NCBI GenBank assembly: GCA_963738185.1
Contig: CAVTVA010000001.1
Span: 310,001-374,000, forward strand
Reading direction: 5' to 3'
Length of the DNA: 64,000 nucleotides
DNA from: AP-15 sp963738185
GTDB lineage: Bacteria; Pseudomonadota; Alphaproteobacteria; ATCC43930; CGMCC-115725
Shown: positions 50,727 to 59,821 of the stretch, piece after piece
How positions within the stretch are numbered: the stretch's first letter is position 1
Layout of the letters: each line of letters opens with the position of its first letter
The notes under the pieces: model-generated
The model's database searches: none
Told to the model about the DNA's origin: nothing
Seen by the model: only the letters and a program-made list of their open reading frames with translations
Program-made: the position numbers and the translations under genes

Positions 50727-51968
50727 ATGACCCGGAGCCCCGGCGTACCGCGGCGGTTTCTGCTCCAAGCATCGGCCGGTGCGGCCCTGCTGCCATTCGC
50801 CCGTGCGGCTTGGGCGGCGAGCGCCGATGGCGGGCCGCAACGCCTGGTCGTGGTGCTGCTGCGCGGCGCGGTCGACGGCCTCAACGTCGTCGTGCCCTAT
50901 GGCGAGGATGCCTATTACGCGGCCCGGCCGACGATCGCGATCGCCCGCCCGGGCGAGCCCGGCGGCGCGCTGGCGCTCGACGGTCATTTTGGTTTGCACC
51001 CGGCTTTGGCGAGCCTGTTGCCACTGTGGCGAGCCGGAACCCTTGCCTTTATCCATGCCGCCGGTTCGCCCGACCCCAACCGGTCGCATTTCGAAGCCCA
51101 GCGCTATATCGAGAACGGCACGCCGGGGAACAGCGCCACTCCGGACGGGTGGATGAACCGGCTGCTGCAGGTGCTGCCGGGCAGCCGCGATCCCGCCGAG
51201 GCGCTCAGTGTCGGCCCGATCTTGCCGCGCATCCTCGGCGGCGCCGCGCCGGCCACCAATCTGCCGCTCGGGCCCAACGCCGCCCGCGCACTGCCGATCG
51301 ACCGGCCGCAGATCGCCGCCGCGTTCGACCGGCTTTATGGTGGCGACGACGCGCTCGACCGGGCCTATCGCGAGGGGCGACAAGCGCGGACGGAGCTGGT
51401 TGGCGACCTCGCCCGGGAAGAGGCGCTCGCAGACGCCGGCGCCCCGCCACCGTCGAGCTTTGCCGCGCGGGCAGGGCAGCTCGCGCATCTGCTCGACGGC
51501 GATCGGCGCATCCGGTTCGCCGTTATCGCGCTCGGCGGCTGGGATACCCATATCGACCAGGGAAGTCACGCGGGCCAGCTCGCCAATCGGCTGCGCCCGC
51601 TCGGCGAGGGGCTCGCCGCCTTGGCGCGCGGGCTCGGCCAGACCTGGCCCGACACCGTGATCGTCGTGTTGTCGGAGTTCGGCCGCACGGTTCACGAGAA
51701 TGGCGACCGCGGCACCGATCACGGTCACGGAAATGTCATATGGGTTGCCGGCGGGGCGATCAGCGGCGGGCGGGTTTGCGGCGACTGGCCGGGCCTCGCC
51801 GCGGCCCAGCTCTATCAGCGCCGCGACCTCGCGGTCACCACCGACTTTCGTACCGCGCTCGCGGCAATCCTCGGACCGCACCTGCACCTCTCCGACCGCC
51901 AGCTCGATCGGGTGTTCCCTGGCGCGCCGCCGGTCGTTTCGCGATTGGGACGGTTGGCCCGCGCATGA
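50727..51968 (+). CDS. DUF1501-family protein with Tat-like leader
   Basis: A 413-residue DUF1501 (sulfatase/alkaline-phosphatase-fold-like) protein. The N-terminus has a twin-arginine-type leader: PRRFLLQASAGAALLPFARA then AWA. VVVLLRGAVDGLNVVVPYGE is the opening beta strand with a metal-site Asp. FIHAAGSPDPNRSHFEAQRY, AVIALGGWDTHIDQGSHAGQ and VIVVLSEFGRTVHENGDRGT then DHGHGNVIWVAGG carry conserved His/Asp positions. It follows the DUF1800 gene by 9 bases, and the two probably form one exported system. Confidence 0.9.
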   Translation: MTRSPGVPRRFLLQASAGAALLPFARAAWAASADGGPQRLVVVLLRGAVDGLNVVVPYGEDAYYAARPTIAIARPGEPGGALALDGHFGLHPALASLLPLWRAGTLAFIHAAGSPDPNRSHFEAQRYIENGTPGNSATPDGWMNRLLQVLPGSRDPAEALSVGPILPRILGGAAPATNLPLGPNAARALPIDRPQIAAAFDRLYGGDDALDRAYREGRQARTELVGDLAREEALADAGAPPPSSFAARAGQLAHLLDGDRRIRFAVIALGGWDTHIDQGSHAGQLANRLRPLGEGLAALARGLGQTWPDTVIVVLSEFGRTVHENGDRGTDHGHGNVIWVAGGAISGGRVCGDWPGLAAAQLYQRRDLAVTTDFRTALAAILGPHLHLSDRQLDRVFPGAPPVVSRLGRLARA

Positions 51969-52462
51969 CCTGCCGGGCCCGCGCGGCGTGAGGGAGCCGC
52001 CAAGACCGCCCCGGGCTTCATTATTTTTTCACAAATCTGATCGACTATGTGGCTGTGCGCGGGGCACGCGGCGGCGGAGACGGGATCGATCAAATGCGGC
52101 GGTTGCGACCAAACGATCGGTGGCCGATACCGGCGGATCGACGATTTGAGGTGGCGGCCAGCGTTGCGCCCGATTGCCGCGCCAGGCTCGCGCTGGGACC
52201 GCGGCGAGCTTGCAGCAGCTCGATGCGGCCGGACCAGAAAGCGGTTCGCTTCGGCGTCTTGTCTTTGCTGTTGTTGTCCCTTAAAGGCCAACCGCGGACG
52301 ACAGCTTTATTGCGCTCCCGCCGGCTTGGTGCTATAGCCGGGGTGCGACAGAAGTATCTTGCCGCGATGCGCGGAGAGAGGGGAGTGCGGCATTCGGAGG
52401 CGCAGGCTTCTCCGGGCGCCATTACCTGTCCCAGATGGTGAACTCTGTGGAGGAGCGCACGG
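51969..52462. other. Long spacer before the XrtA exopolysaccharide operon
   Basis: 494 bases without a convincing gene. Near 52020-52030 the AT-rich run ATTATTTTTTC follows the small palindrome GCCCCGGGC and may end the DUF1800/DUF1501 transcript. The right part holds a candidate promoter at 52310-52338. The short open frames here have no signal peptide, domain or start context and look like chance. Confidence 0.5.
52310..52338 (+). promoter_or_regulatory. Candidate sigma-70 promoter of the XrtA operon
   Basis: TTGCGC at 52310-52315 and TATAGC at 52333-52338 with a 17-base spacer, about 125 bases before the first gene. Matches are 4 of 6 at each box. Position makes it plausible; it is not proof. 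Confidence 0.35.
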
Positions 52463-53077
52463 GTGCATCGCACGTTGCTTCGCGCGGCAGGAACAATTGT
52501 TGTGTTGGCCGTAGCCGGGTGCCATGGCGCGCCGCCGCTGCCACCGGCGCCCCCAGCCTCGTCGCTGCCGTCGAACCAATACATCATCGGCCCCGGCGAC
52601 AAGCTCAACATCTTCGTCTGGCGCAACCCGGAGCTGTCGCTGACCGTTACTGTGCGACCGGATGGACGCTTGTCGATCCCGCTGGTCAATGACGTGGTGG
52701 CGATCGGCAAGACCCCGACCCAGCTCGGCAACGAGCTCGAGCAGCGGCTGGCGAAATACATCAAGGAGCCGGTGGTCACAGTGATCGCCGAAGGGTTTGT
52801 CGGGCCCTTCAACGAGCAGGTGCGGGTAATCGGCGAGGCATCGCAGCCGCGGGCGCTGCCGTATAGCACCGGCATGACCGCGCTCGACGCGATGATCGAG
52901 GTCGGCGGCCTGACGCGCTATGCCGCGGGAAACGATGCGGTAATCGTGCGGACCATCGACGGCAGGCAGGCAACCTATGCGGTGCATCTCGACGACTTGA
53001 TCCGGGATGGCGACGTGTCGAGCAATGTCGCGCTCCAACCCGGTGACATTCTGATCATCCCGCAACGCCTGTTCTGA
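52463..53077 (+). CDS. XrtA-system exopolysaccharide export lipoprotein (Wza-like)
   Basis: A 204-residue outer-membrane polysaccharide export protein. The lipobox VLAVAGC places the lipidated Cys at residue 20. The poly_export domain is YIIGPGDKLNIFVWRNPELS then LTVTVRPDGRLSIPLVNDVV. One SLBB domain follows: VRVIGEASQPRALPYSTGMT, ALDAMIEVGGLTRYAAGNDA, and the end VALQPGDILIIPQRLF. It is shorter than Wza and matches the XrtA/PEP-CTERM-associated form (TIGR03027-type). GTG 52463 starts the signal peptide. It is the first gene of the operon. Confidence 0.9.
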   Translation: MHRTLLRAAGTIVVLAVAGCHGAPPLPPAPPASSLPSNQYIIGPGDKLNIFVWRNPELSLTVTVRPDGRLSIPLVNDVVAIGKTPTQLGNELEQRLAKYIKEPVVTVIAEGFVGPFNEQVRVIGEASQPRALPYSTGMTALDAMIEVGGLTRYAAGNDAVIVRTIDGRQATYAVHLDDLIRDGDVSSNVALQPGDILIIPQRLF

Positions 53078-53183
53078 TCATGCGCCGGCGTTTCGGGGAA
53101 GGGAGCCGCCGCAAGCCCAATCGATCGCATCCGCTCAAATTCTCGGGGATCGCCCGATCCGATCGATCCGTGTGGAGCCGCAG

Positions 53184-54758
53184 ATGAATTCGATTCAGGC
53201 GCAAGCCTTGCCGATCCTGCAAGCGATGTGGCGACAGCGCTGGCTGGGCGTCGGCCTGGCCTGGCTGGTCTGCGCGGTCGGATGGATCGCGATCGCGTTC
53301 ATGCCGAGCCAGTACGAATCCTCGGCCCGCGTCTATCTCAACGTCGATCCGGTGCTGACCCCGTTGCTGCAAGGACTGGCAGCAAACACCGACCCGGGCC
53401 GCCGCCTTGACTTTATGGAACGCACCTTGCTGAGCCGGCCCAATTTGGAGCAGCTGGTGCAGCTCGCCGATCTCCAGCCTGCCACCGCCACGACGGCGCA
53501 AAAGGAAGCGCTCTACGCACAGCTGGCACAGAATGTCGATATCCGGCCGCTCAGCGACAATTTGATGTCCATCTCGTATCGCAACCACGACCCGCAGGTG
53601 GCGAAAAACGTCGTGCAGTCGCTGCTGACGATCTTTGCCGAAAAAACCTCGGGCAGCAGCCGAGCCGAGATGGACAGCGCCCAACGCTTTCTCGATGAGG
53701 AGATCGCCTCCTATCGCGACCAGCTGCGCCGGGCGGAGGAGCAGCGCGGTGAATTGGCGCGGCAATATCCGGACATTGTTTCAGACAGCCTCCCGGATTC
53801 GGGCACGCAGGGGGTGAACGGCGGCAGCCGGCTCGACCAGGCCCGCGGCGCGATCATCGCCGCGAAGGATGCGCTCGACGACGCCATCGCCAGACGGGAT
53901 TCGTTGCAGAAGGCGCTCGCCTCGGTTCCACCGATGCTGAGCGTCGACCGGGCGCCGCAGATTATCATTGCCGGCGGCGGATCGATCGACCCGGACCAGG
54001 CGCGGCTCGGCGAGCTGCGCCGCAACCTCGACACCTTGCGGCTGAAATACACTGACCAGTATCCGGACGTGATCGCGACGCAAAAGGAGATCGCGCAGCT
54101 CCAGGCGGAGATCAAACGAGCGGGCCCGGGGGGCGCGCTCGGCGACAACAAGACGCAGATCGCCAACTCCGTTTACGATCGGCTCAAGGTCGAGCTGGTC
54201 GATGCCGAGGGGGTGGTCGCAACCGCACAACGCCGTCTCGCCGAGGTTGAGGCTGACCAAGCCCGCATCGAGCGCATCGTCCAATCGGCGCCCGGTATTT
54301 TGGAGAAGGTGCGCGATATGGACCGGGACTACGGCGTGCTGAGGAATAATTACCAGCAACTGGTGGCGCGCCGGCAGGCCGCCGATATCGCCGATGCCGC
54401 CGACACCAGGACCGAAAAGATTCAATTTCGCATCGTCGATCCGCCGCGGGTGCCGTTGGTGCCGGTCGCGCCGCGTCGGCCGTTTCTGATTTCGGCGGTG
54501 CTGCTCTTGGGGCTCGGCGCCGGCTTTGCCGCACCATTGGCAATGACGCAGCTCGACCGTTCCTTTGCGACGATTGTCCAGCTGCGCACCATCGGCGTCC
54601 CGATTTTGGGAAGCGTGAGCCGGCTGTCGCTTGGCGCAGCGCGGCGGCGGGCAACGGTCCAGCTGGCCGGGGTGTGCGCCAGCGCCTTTGTGCTGGTGGC
54701 GGTTTATGGAACCTTGCTGGCGCTTAGCTTTGGCCTCCATTCGGTGAGCGTATCCTGA
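53184..54758 (+). CDS. XrtA-system polysaccharide chain-length determinant (Wzz/GumC-like)
   Basis: A 524-residue polysaccharide co-polymerase. TM1 (LGVGLAWLVCAVGWIAIAFM) lies near residues 21-40 and a second membrane segment near 435-455 (PFLISAVLLLGLGAGFAAPL), with a third hydrophobic stretch at the C-terminus. Between them is a long periplasmic coiled coil (MDSAQRFLDEEIASYRDQLR onward, then LGELRRNLDTLRLKYTDQYP). The Wzz Pro-rich motif is PPRVPLVPVAPRRP. ATG 53184 has GGAG about 8 bases upstream. Unlike full GumC/Wzc proteins the kinase is separate and is the next gene, overlapping by one base (TGATG). Confidence 0.9.
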   Translation: MNSIQAQALPILQAMWRQRWLGVGLAWLVCAVGWIAIAFMPSQYESSARVYLNVDPVLTPLLQGLAANTDPGRRLDFMERTLLSRPNLEQLVQLADLQPATATTAQKEALYAQLAQNVDIRPLSDNLMSISYRNHDPQVAKNVVQSLLTIFAEKTSGSSRAEMDSAQRFLDEEIASYRDQLRRAEEQRGELARQYPDIVSDSLPDSGTQGVNGGSRLDQARGAIIAAKDALDDAIARRDSLQKALASVPPMLSVDRAPQIIIAGGGSIDPDQARLGELRRNLDTLRLKYTDQYPDVIATQKEIAQLQAEIKRAGPGGALGDNKTQIANSVYDRLKVELVDAEGVVATAQRRLAEVEADQARIERIVQSAPGILEKVRDMDRDYGVLRNNYQQLVARRQAADIADAADTRTEKIQFRIVDPPRVPLVPVAPRRPFLISAVLLLGLGAGFAAPLAMTQLDRSFATIVQLRTIGVPILGSVSRLSLGAARRRATVQLAGVCASAFVLVAVYGTLLALSFGLHSVSVS

Positions 54759-55780
54759 TGGCAGAATTGATCGGTCTGATCGAACGGGCGGCGGCGCTGC
54801 TGCGCCAGCGCGAGGCCGCGGCTCCCGGCTCGCTGTCCCCCACGCCTGCGCCGCCGACTTCTTCGGCCGCCGCCGCCGCGCCGACCGCCGCACGTCGGTC
54901 TGATACGGTGGAAGCCGCCGCCGCCGGCTCCGGCCCAGAGTTGGATGCGGAAGCCGTGGGCGGCTCCGGCCCGCAGTCGGATATCGCGCAAGCCGCCGCC
55001 GGCTCCGGCCCGCTGCTGATCCTCGATCGCGGGCGGCTTACCGATTATGGAGTGGCGGTTCCGTCCTCGGAGCGTTCGCGAACCGTCGAGGAGTTCCGCC
55101 TGGTCAAACGCAACCTGATGGCCGCTTCGGCGGCGAGCACCGGCGACGACCAGCGCGAGAGCCGGCTGATCATGGTCACCAGCGCTCGCCCCGGGGAGGG
55201 AAAGACCTTTGTCTCGCTCAACCTGGCGCTGGCCTTCGCCTCCGAACGGGATGTCAAGGCGCTGCTGGTCGATGTCGACACCCATCACTCGACCTTGCGC
55301 GCGATCCTCGGCATTCCGGGGGAGGCAGGGATTGTCGATGTGATCGCGGGCGATCTCGATTTGGCCAGGGTGCTGGTCCGCACCAGCAACCCCAACCTCT
55401 TGGTGCTCCCGGCGGGGCGCGGCGGACCGCATGTTCCAGAGCTGTTTTCGAGCAATCGCATGGGCGTGTTGCTGACCGAATTGACGCGGCGCTTTCCCGA
55501 TCGCTTTATCATTCTCGACACTCCGCCTTGCATGGCGAGCAGCGATGCTGCCACGTTGGCCCCGCTGGTCGGCCAGATCGTGTTCGTGGTCGAGGCGCAT
55601 CGCACCCAGCAGGACGAGATCGAAGCCGGCCTCGGCATGCTCGGCTCCTGCCCACGGATCAGCCTGCTCCTGAACAAGGGCGAGTCCGCCAGCGCACATT
55701 TCGGCTCCTACGGCTACGGCTACCATTATCCGAACGGCGAGGGCGATGAGCTGCGCGCGGACGCACCGGCGCCGGCCTAG
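54758..55780 (+). CDS. XrtA-associated tyrosine autokinase (BY-kinase)
   Basis: A 340-residue cytoplasmic BY-kinase (CpsD/Wzc-C type, TIGR03018-like). Residues 20-90 form an Ala/Pro/Gly-rich linker with repeated AAAGSGP (residues 54-60 and 79-85, and a GGSGP between). Walker A is SARPGEGKTFVSLNLALAFA (residues 142-161), Walker A' KALLVDVDTHHSTLRAILG, and Walker B FIILDTPPCMASSDAATLAP. The C-terminal Tyr cluster SYGYGYHYPNG is the autophosphorylation tail. It should control polymer length with the preceding Wzz-like protein. Its TAG stop is part of the left end of the palindromic element starting at 55777. Confidence 0.92.
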   Translation: MAELIGLIERAAALLRQREAAAPGSLSPTPAPPTSSAAAAAPTAARRSDTVEAAAAGSGPELDAEAVGGSGPQSDIAQAAAGSGPLLILDRGRLTDYGVAVPSSERSRTVEEFRLVKRNLMAASAASTGDDQRESRLIMVTSARPGEGKTFVSLNLALAFASERDVKALLVDVDTHHSTLRAILGIPGEAGIVDVIAGDLDLARVLVRTSNPNLLVLPAGRGGPHVPELFSSNRMGVLLTELTRRFPDRFIILDTPPCMASSDAATLAPLVGQIVFVVEAHRTQQDEIEAGLGMLGSCPRISLLLNKGESASAHFGSYGYGYHYPNGEGDELRADAPAPA

Positions 55781-55897
55781 CGGGCCGATCGAGACGCTTG
55801 GTCCCCAAGCGCTTCGGCAACCGGCCCGCCCGATTAATCGGTTGGCGGGACGGCTTAGCCAAGTGATGGGAAGCCCCCGTGGGCATCGCACCGTTAG
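55777..55897. repeat. 121-bp palindromic element, copy 1
   Basis: The ends CTAGCGGGCCGAT (55777-55789) and ATCGCACCGTTAG (55885-55897) are complementary at 10 of 13 positions. Hairpin A is CGCTTGG/CCAAGCG with loop TCC (55795-55811); hairpin B is CCCGCC/GGCGGG (55825-55830 with 55844-55849). It shares TTAG with copy 2, which starts 117 bases later. Confidence 0.75.
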
Positions 55898-56014
55898 TGG
55901 TCCGATCGAAGCGCTTGGTTCCCAAGCGTTTCGTGAGCCGGGCCACCAGACTAATAAGCTGGTGGTGCGATTGAGCCACCAGATCGGAACCATCGGTTGG
56001 CATCGCACCACTAG
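55894..56014. repeat. 121-bp palindromic element, copy 2
   Basis: The ends TTAGTGGTCCGAT (55894-55906) and ATCGCACCACTAG (56002-56014) are complementary at 11 of 13 positions. Hairpin A is CGCTTGG/CCAAGCG with loop TTC (55912-55928); hairpin B is CCACCAG/CTGGTGG (55943-55949 with 55959-55965). The right end is identical at 12 of 13 bases to the left end of the element at 31006-31018. Confidence 0.75.
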
Positions 56015-56033
56015 ACACGCCGCTGCGTGGCGG

Positions 56034-57875
56034 TTGCGCAGACGGCATCACCGCCCTCTGACCCTTTTGCTGCTCGCCGCCGCCGGGTTCGCGCGCACAG
56101 CGCCGGCCGTGGCGCAGCCGATAACCGGTCCCGCCGCAAGCGGCCCGCCCGCGGCCGGCGCGGCGTCAAGCGGCCCCACGCCGGGCAATGCCGCAGGCGG
56201 CGCCGCCGCGGCTGGCCCGACCTCAACCGGCGCTGTCCCAGGCGTCAGCCCGCCCGATATTCTCCCGCCGACGCCGACGGGTTCGTTCGGTCTACCAAAC
56301 CCGTTGACGCCACCCAACGCGCTGCCCAACGGCATCACCCCGGCGGCGCCCGCGCAGCCTCCGTATTCGCTAGGGCTGCTGTCCCCCGGCGCCGGGATTA
56401 CTACGCTCCAGCAATACAACCCGAACGCACCCGCAATCCTGATCCAGCCCACCCTCTCGCTGGGCGAGACGCTGACCGACAATGTCTTTTATTCCTCTTC
56501 CGACCGGACCGCGGCGGCGGAGACGAGGCTGATCCCGGGGGTGTCGGTTTCGGCCGACACGCCGCGACTGCAAGGGGTCGTAAGCGCACAAGTTGAGGGG
56601 GATGCCTATGTCCCGACCCGCACTCTCGACCAGATCTTCGCCAATCTTTACGCGAATGGCACCGGCACGATTGTGCCCGGCTATCTGTTTGTCGACGTGC
56701 AGAGCAGCATCAGCCAAGGCTCGACCTTGCCTGGCCTTGGTTTTGTCAATGCGAGCCAGCTGCCGCGCAACCAGCAGACGCAGATATTTACCAACTTAAT
56801 TTCGCCTTACTTACGGGAATCATACGACGGTCTGGTCGATACCGAATTGCGCTACCGCTTCGGCTCGACCAATTTCGGCGGCAACACGTTCACCACCTCG
56901 CCAACCTTGACGCCGGCGCAGAGCAATCTTGCCAACGGGATATTGAACGAGGGCACGTTCACCGCCGCAACCGGGCGTGATTTCACGCGCGCCGCATCGC
57001 GGCTGACCCTCGACGCGTCGAGCTTCAACTCGAACTCCACCAGCCGCAACACCCAGTTCAGCTCGTATGACGACCTGCAATACCAGATTACGCCGGGGAT
57101 CGCGGCCTTGGGCCGGGTCGGGTACCAGAATATCCAATATCCGCTGGCCCCGGCGGCGGCCTTCGCCGGCCCGACTTGGCTGGTCGGCGGCCGGCTCGCG
57201 ATCGGCCCCAATTACGGGTATGTCAGCCTGGAATACGGCGTGCAGCAAGGGGTTTACGGATTTACCGGGTCCACTCTGGTTCAGGTGACGCCGACCATCA
57301 CAGCGACCGCCAGCCTGGTGCAGGGGATCAGCTCACCGGCGCAGTATCTGCAAACCTCGCTGGCAAGCTCGACCTTGAGCCCCTATGGCGCGATCGTCGA
57401 TCAGTTTTCGGGTCTGCCGACGAACTTCTACCTGACCGGTTCGGGACTGACGAACGGGGTTTATCGGGAACATCTGTTCAATGCGCAAATCACCGACACG
57501 ATCGGGCCCAACAGCTACGCGCTCTACGGCTACTACAGCAATCAGGAGTCGCTGACGCCGCCGGTCACCACCCCGACCAAGAGCCTCGGCGCGACCCTTT
57601 CGTGGAGCCGCGACATCAGGCCCGACCTCAACGGCACCGCCGCGCTCGGCTATTCCAACACGGCCAACGTCCTCACCCCGACAACGCTGACCGTCGTCAG
57701 CGGCGTCAATACCTTCAACGCCTATCTCGGGGTCAACTACATCTTTGCCAGAGCCTTGACTGGATCGGTGCTGTACACGTTTTCCTATCAGCCCAACGGC
57801 GGCGCGGTGCTGTCTGGGCGCAGCGGCGACATCGTGGTCAACTCGCTGCAGCTGTTGCTGACCAAGGCGTTCTGA
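56034..57875 (+). CDS. XrtA-associated outer-membrane beta-barrel protein
   Basis: About 613 residues of the TIGR03016-type outer-membrane protein of XrtA polysaccharide loci. The signal peptide reads RPLTLLLLAAAGFARTAPAV then AQ. A Gly/Pro/Ala-rich segment follows. The barrel region has many amphipathic strands, for example SVSADTPRLQGVVSAQVEGD, VGYQNIQYPLAPAAAFAGPT and GYVSLEYGVQQGVYGFTGST, and ends in Phe (LLLTKAF). The start is uncertain. TTG 56034 opens directly before the signal peptide. ATG 55866 and ATG 55746 are in frame but would translate the palindromic elements. The barrel probably forms or supports the outer-membrane exit for the polymer. Confidence 0.8.
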   Translation: MRRRHHRPLTLLLLAAAGFARTAPAVAQPITGPAASGPPAAGAASSGPTPGNAAGGAAAAGPTSTGAVPGVSPPDILPPTPTGSFGLPNPLTPPNALPNGITPAAPAQPPYSLGLLSPGAGITTLQQYNPNAPAILIQPTLSLGETLTDNVFYSSSDRTAAAETRLIPGVSVSADTPRLQGVVSAQVEGDAYVPTRTLDQIFANLYANGTGTIVPGYLFVDVQSSISQGSTLPGLGFVNASQLPRNQQTQIFTNLISPYLRESYDGLVDTELRYRFGSTNFGGNTFTTSPTLTPAQSNLANGILNEGTFTAATGRDFTRAASRLTLDASSFNSNSTSRNTQFSSYDDLQYQITPGIAALGRVGYQNIQYPLAPAAAFAGPTWLVGGRLAIGPNYGYVSLEYGVQQGVYGFTGSTLVQVTPTITATASLVQGISSPAQYLQTSLASSTLSPYGAIVDQFSGLPTNFYLTGSGLTNGVYREHLFNAQITDTIGPNSYALYGYYSNQESLTPPVTTPTKSLGATLSWSRDIRPDLNGTAALGYSNTANVLTPTTLTVVSGVNTFNAYLGVNYIFARALTGSVLYTFSYQPNGGAVLSGRSGDIVVNSLQLLLTKAF

Positions 57876-57879
57876 CCCG

Positions 57880-58872
57880 ATGTACGCCGAATTCTACGGG
57901 CTCGCCAGCCGGCCGTTTCAGCTGACCCCCGATGCCCGCTTCTTTTTTGAGAGCACCGTGCATCGCCAGGCGATGGCCTACATGGTCTATGGCCTGCACC
58001 ACGCCGAAGGGTTCATCATCATTACCGGCGAAGTCGGCGCGGGAAAGACGATCCTGGTCGACAACCTGCTGTCGACGATCAACGACAGCAGCTTTGTCAC
58101 CGCGAAAATCGTCACCAGCCAGTTGTGCGGCGACGATCTGCTGCACATGGTTGCCGCCGGTTTTGGCATCGCCAAGGAAGGGCTGGCCAAAGGCGCGCTG
58201 CTGCAGCGGATCAGCGACTTTGTGCTGGCCCAGCACCGCAGCAGCAGGCGCGTGCTGCTGATTGTTGATGAGGCGCAGAACCTGTCCTTCGAGGCGCTCG
58301 AAGAGCTTCGCATGCTGTCCAACATCGTCGTCGACAACACGATGGCGCTGCAAAGCTTTCTGCTCGGGCAGCCGCAGTTCCGGGCGATCCTGGGCAGCCC
58401 GGGGCTCGAGCAGCTGCGCCAGCGGGTGACCGCGGCCTATCATCTTGGCCCGCTCAACGAAGCCGAAACCCGATCCTATATCGAGCATCGCCTGCGCTGC
58501 GCCGAATGGAAAGACGACCCGCATTTCACCGAACCGTCGTTTCCGGCGATCTATCACCACACCGAGGGTGTTCCGCGGCGGATCAACACGCTGTGCTCGC
58601 GGCTGCTGCTCTATGGATTTCTCGAGCAGCTGCACACGCTCTCCGCGGATTCGGTCGAGAAGGTCGCCAACGACCTGCGCGAGGAGATGTCGGTCGTCAC
58701 CACACAACCCGCCGCCGATAGCGGCGGCAACGGCAGAATGCCGGTGGGCGATGCCCTAACCGGGTTTGCCGAGCGGGTGGCAATGCTCGAGCGCAGCGTC
58801 GATAAGCATGAGCGCCTGATCCGCCGCGCGATCGAGATTGCGGCGCATTATTTCCAGGGTGAACGGCAATGA
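57880..58872 (+). CDS. XrtA-associated AAA ATPase (ExeA-like, TIGR03015 type)
   Basis: A 330-residue AAA+ ATPase. MYAEFYGLASRPFQLTPDAR is the family N-terminus. Walker A is ITGEVGAGKTILVDN (residues 48-62), Walker B VLLIVDEAQNLSFEALEELR, and the sensor/arginine region LRQRVTAAYHLGPLNEAETR. The C-terminal 60 residues include a helical segment (AERVAMLERSVDKHERLIRR). It may power or regulate assembly of the exopolysaccharide machine at the inner membrane. It starts 4 bases after the barrel gene stop, and the next gene overlaps its end by 4 bases. Confidence 0.92.
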   Translation: MYAEFYGLASRPFQLTPDARFFFESTVHRQAMAYMVYGLHHAEGFIIITGEVGAGKTILVDNLLSTINDSSFVTAKIVTSQLCGDDLLHMVAAGFGIAKEGLAKGALLQRISDFVLAQHRSSRRVLLIVDEAQNLSFEALEELRMLSNIVVDNTMALQSFLLGQPQFRAILGSPGLEQLRQRVTAAYHLGPLNEAETRSYIEHRLRCAEWKDDPHFTEPSFPAIYHHTEGVPRRINTLCSRLLLYGFLEQLHTLSADSVEKVANDLREEMSVVTTQPAADSGGNGRMPVGDALTGFAERVAMLERSVDKHERLIRRAIEIAAHYFQGERQ

Positions 58873-59821
58873 GCAGCGCGGCCGGCACACTCCAATCATC
58901 GGCGGCGGATGTCGCCGCGGTCGCGCCCGCACGCCGCGGCGCCTTCGGCGCGATGACAATCGACGTCGAGGATTATTTCATGGTCGAGGCCTTTGCCTCG
59001 ACGATCGATCGCGCGGATTGGGATCGGCTGCCGTCGCGGGTCGAGCGCAACACCCATCGGCTGCTCGACATCCTCGCCGCGGCCGAGGCGCAGGCAACCT
59101 TTTTCACCTTGGGATGCATCGCACGACGGCATCCGGCGCTGACGCGGCGCATCGTCACGGAGGGGCACGAGCTGGCGAGCCACGGGACCGATCATGGCCG
59201 AGTCGATCGCCAATCGCCCGCCGCGTTCCGCAGCGATGCACGAGAAAGCAAGAAAATCCTGGAAGATGCCGGCGGCGTTGCGGTTCGCGGCTATCGCGCC
59301 CCGACCTTTTCGATCGGCAGCACCACCCTTTGGGCACATGAAATTCTGGCCGAGGAGGGCTATTGCTACAGCTCCAGCGTCTATCCGGTACGGCACGATC
59401 TCTATGGCAGCCCCGAGGCGCCGCGTTCGGCGTTTGCCCCGTGCCCGGGGATCATCGAAATCCCGCTCACCGCCGTGCCGCTGCTCGGGATCGACGTCCC
59501 GGCTTCGGGCGGCGGCTATTTCCGCCTCTATCCCTACCTGCTGACGCGCTGGCTCTTGACCGCGCCGGCCGCGCCGAAGGACGACCGGCGATCTTTTATC
59601 TTCACCCTTGGGAGATCGACCCCGAGCAGCCGCGCCAGCAGCAGGCGCCGTTGCGCTCGCGCTTTCGCCACTACCTCAATCTCGGCCGAACCGAAGCGCG
59701 GCTCCAACGATTGCTGCGGAACTTCACATGGACCCGCATGGACCGGCTGTTTCTGGCCGAAGGAGCGGGACCCTTTCCGCTGGTTACGGCATGGACGGAT
59801 CGCCGGCCGCGGTCGCGGTAA
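58869..59821 (+). CDS. XrtA-system polysaccharide deacetylase (one frame break near 59590)
   Basis: About 317 residues after repair, of the TIGR03006-type (DUF3473-containing) NodB-like deacetylases. TIDVEDYFMVEAFASTID has the catalytic Asp pair. ATFFTLGCIARRHPALTRRI and LASHGTDHGRVDR supply the metal His residues, and VRGYRAPTFSIGSTTLWAHE the next motif. After the break near 59590, frame 2 reads FYLHPWEIDPEQPRQQ (the HPWE motif) and FRHYLNLGRTEARLQRLLRN to the TAA at 59819-59821. It trims acetyl groups from the polymer. ATG 58869 overlaps the ATPase stop, and the FemAB-like gene starts within its last 31 bases. Confidence 0.85.

Noticed and set aside
55782..56013. The two 39-codon repeats read as a protein repeat (GPIE-LG-QA-R-P)
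   Set aside because: The frame is open, but the reverse strand frames are equally open and similar, the conservation follows hairpins and inverted ends rather than codons, and the signal peptide starts only after the second unit.
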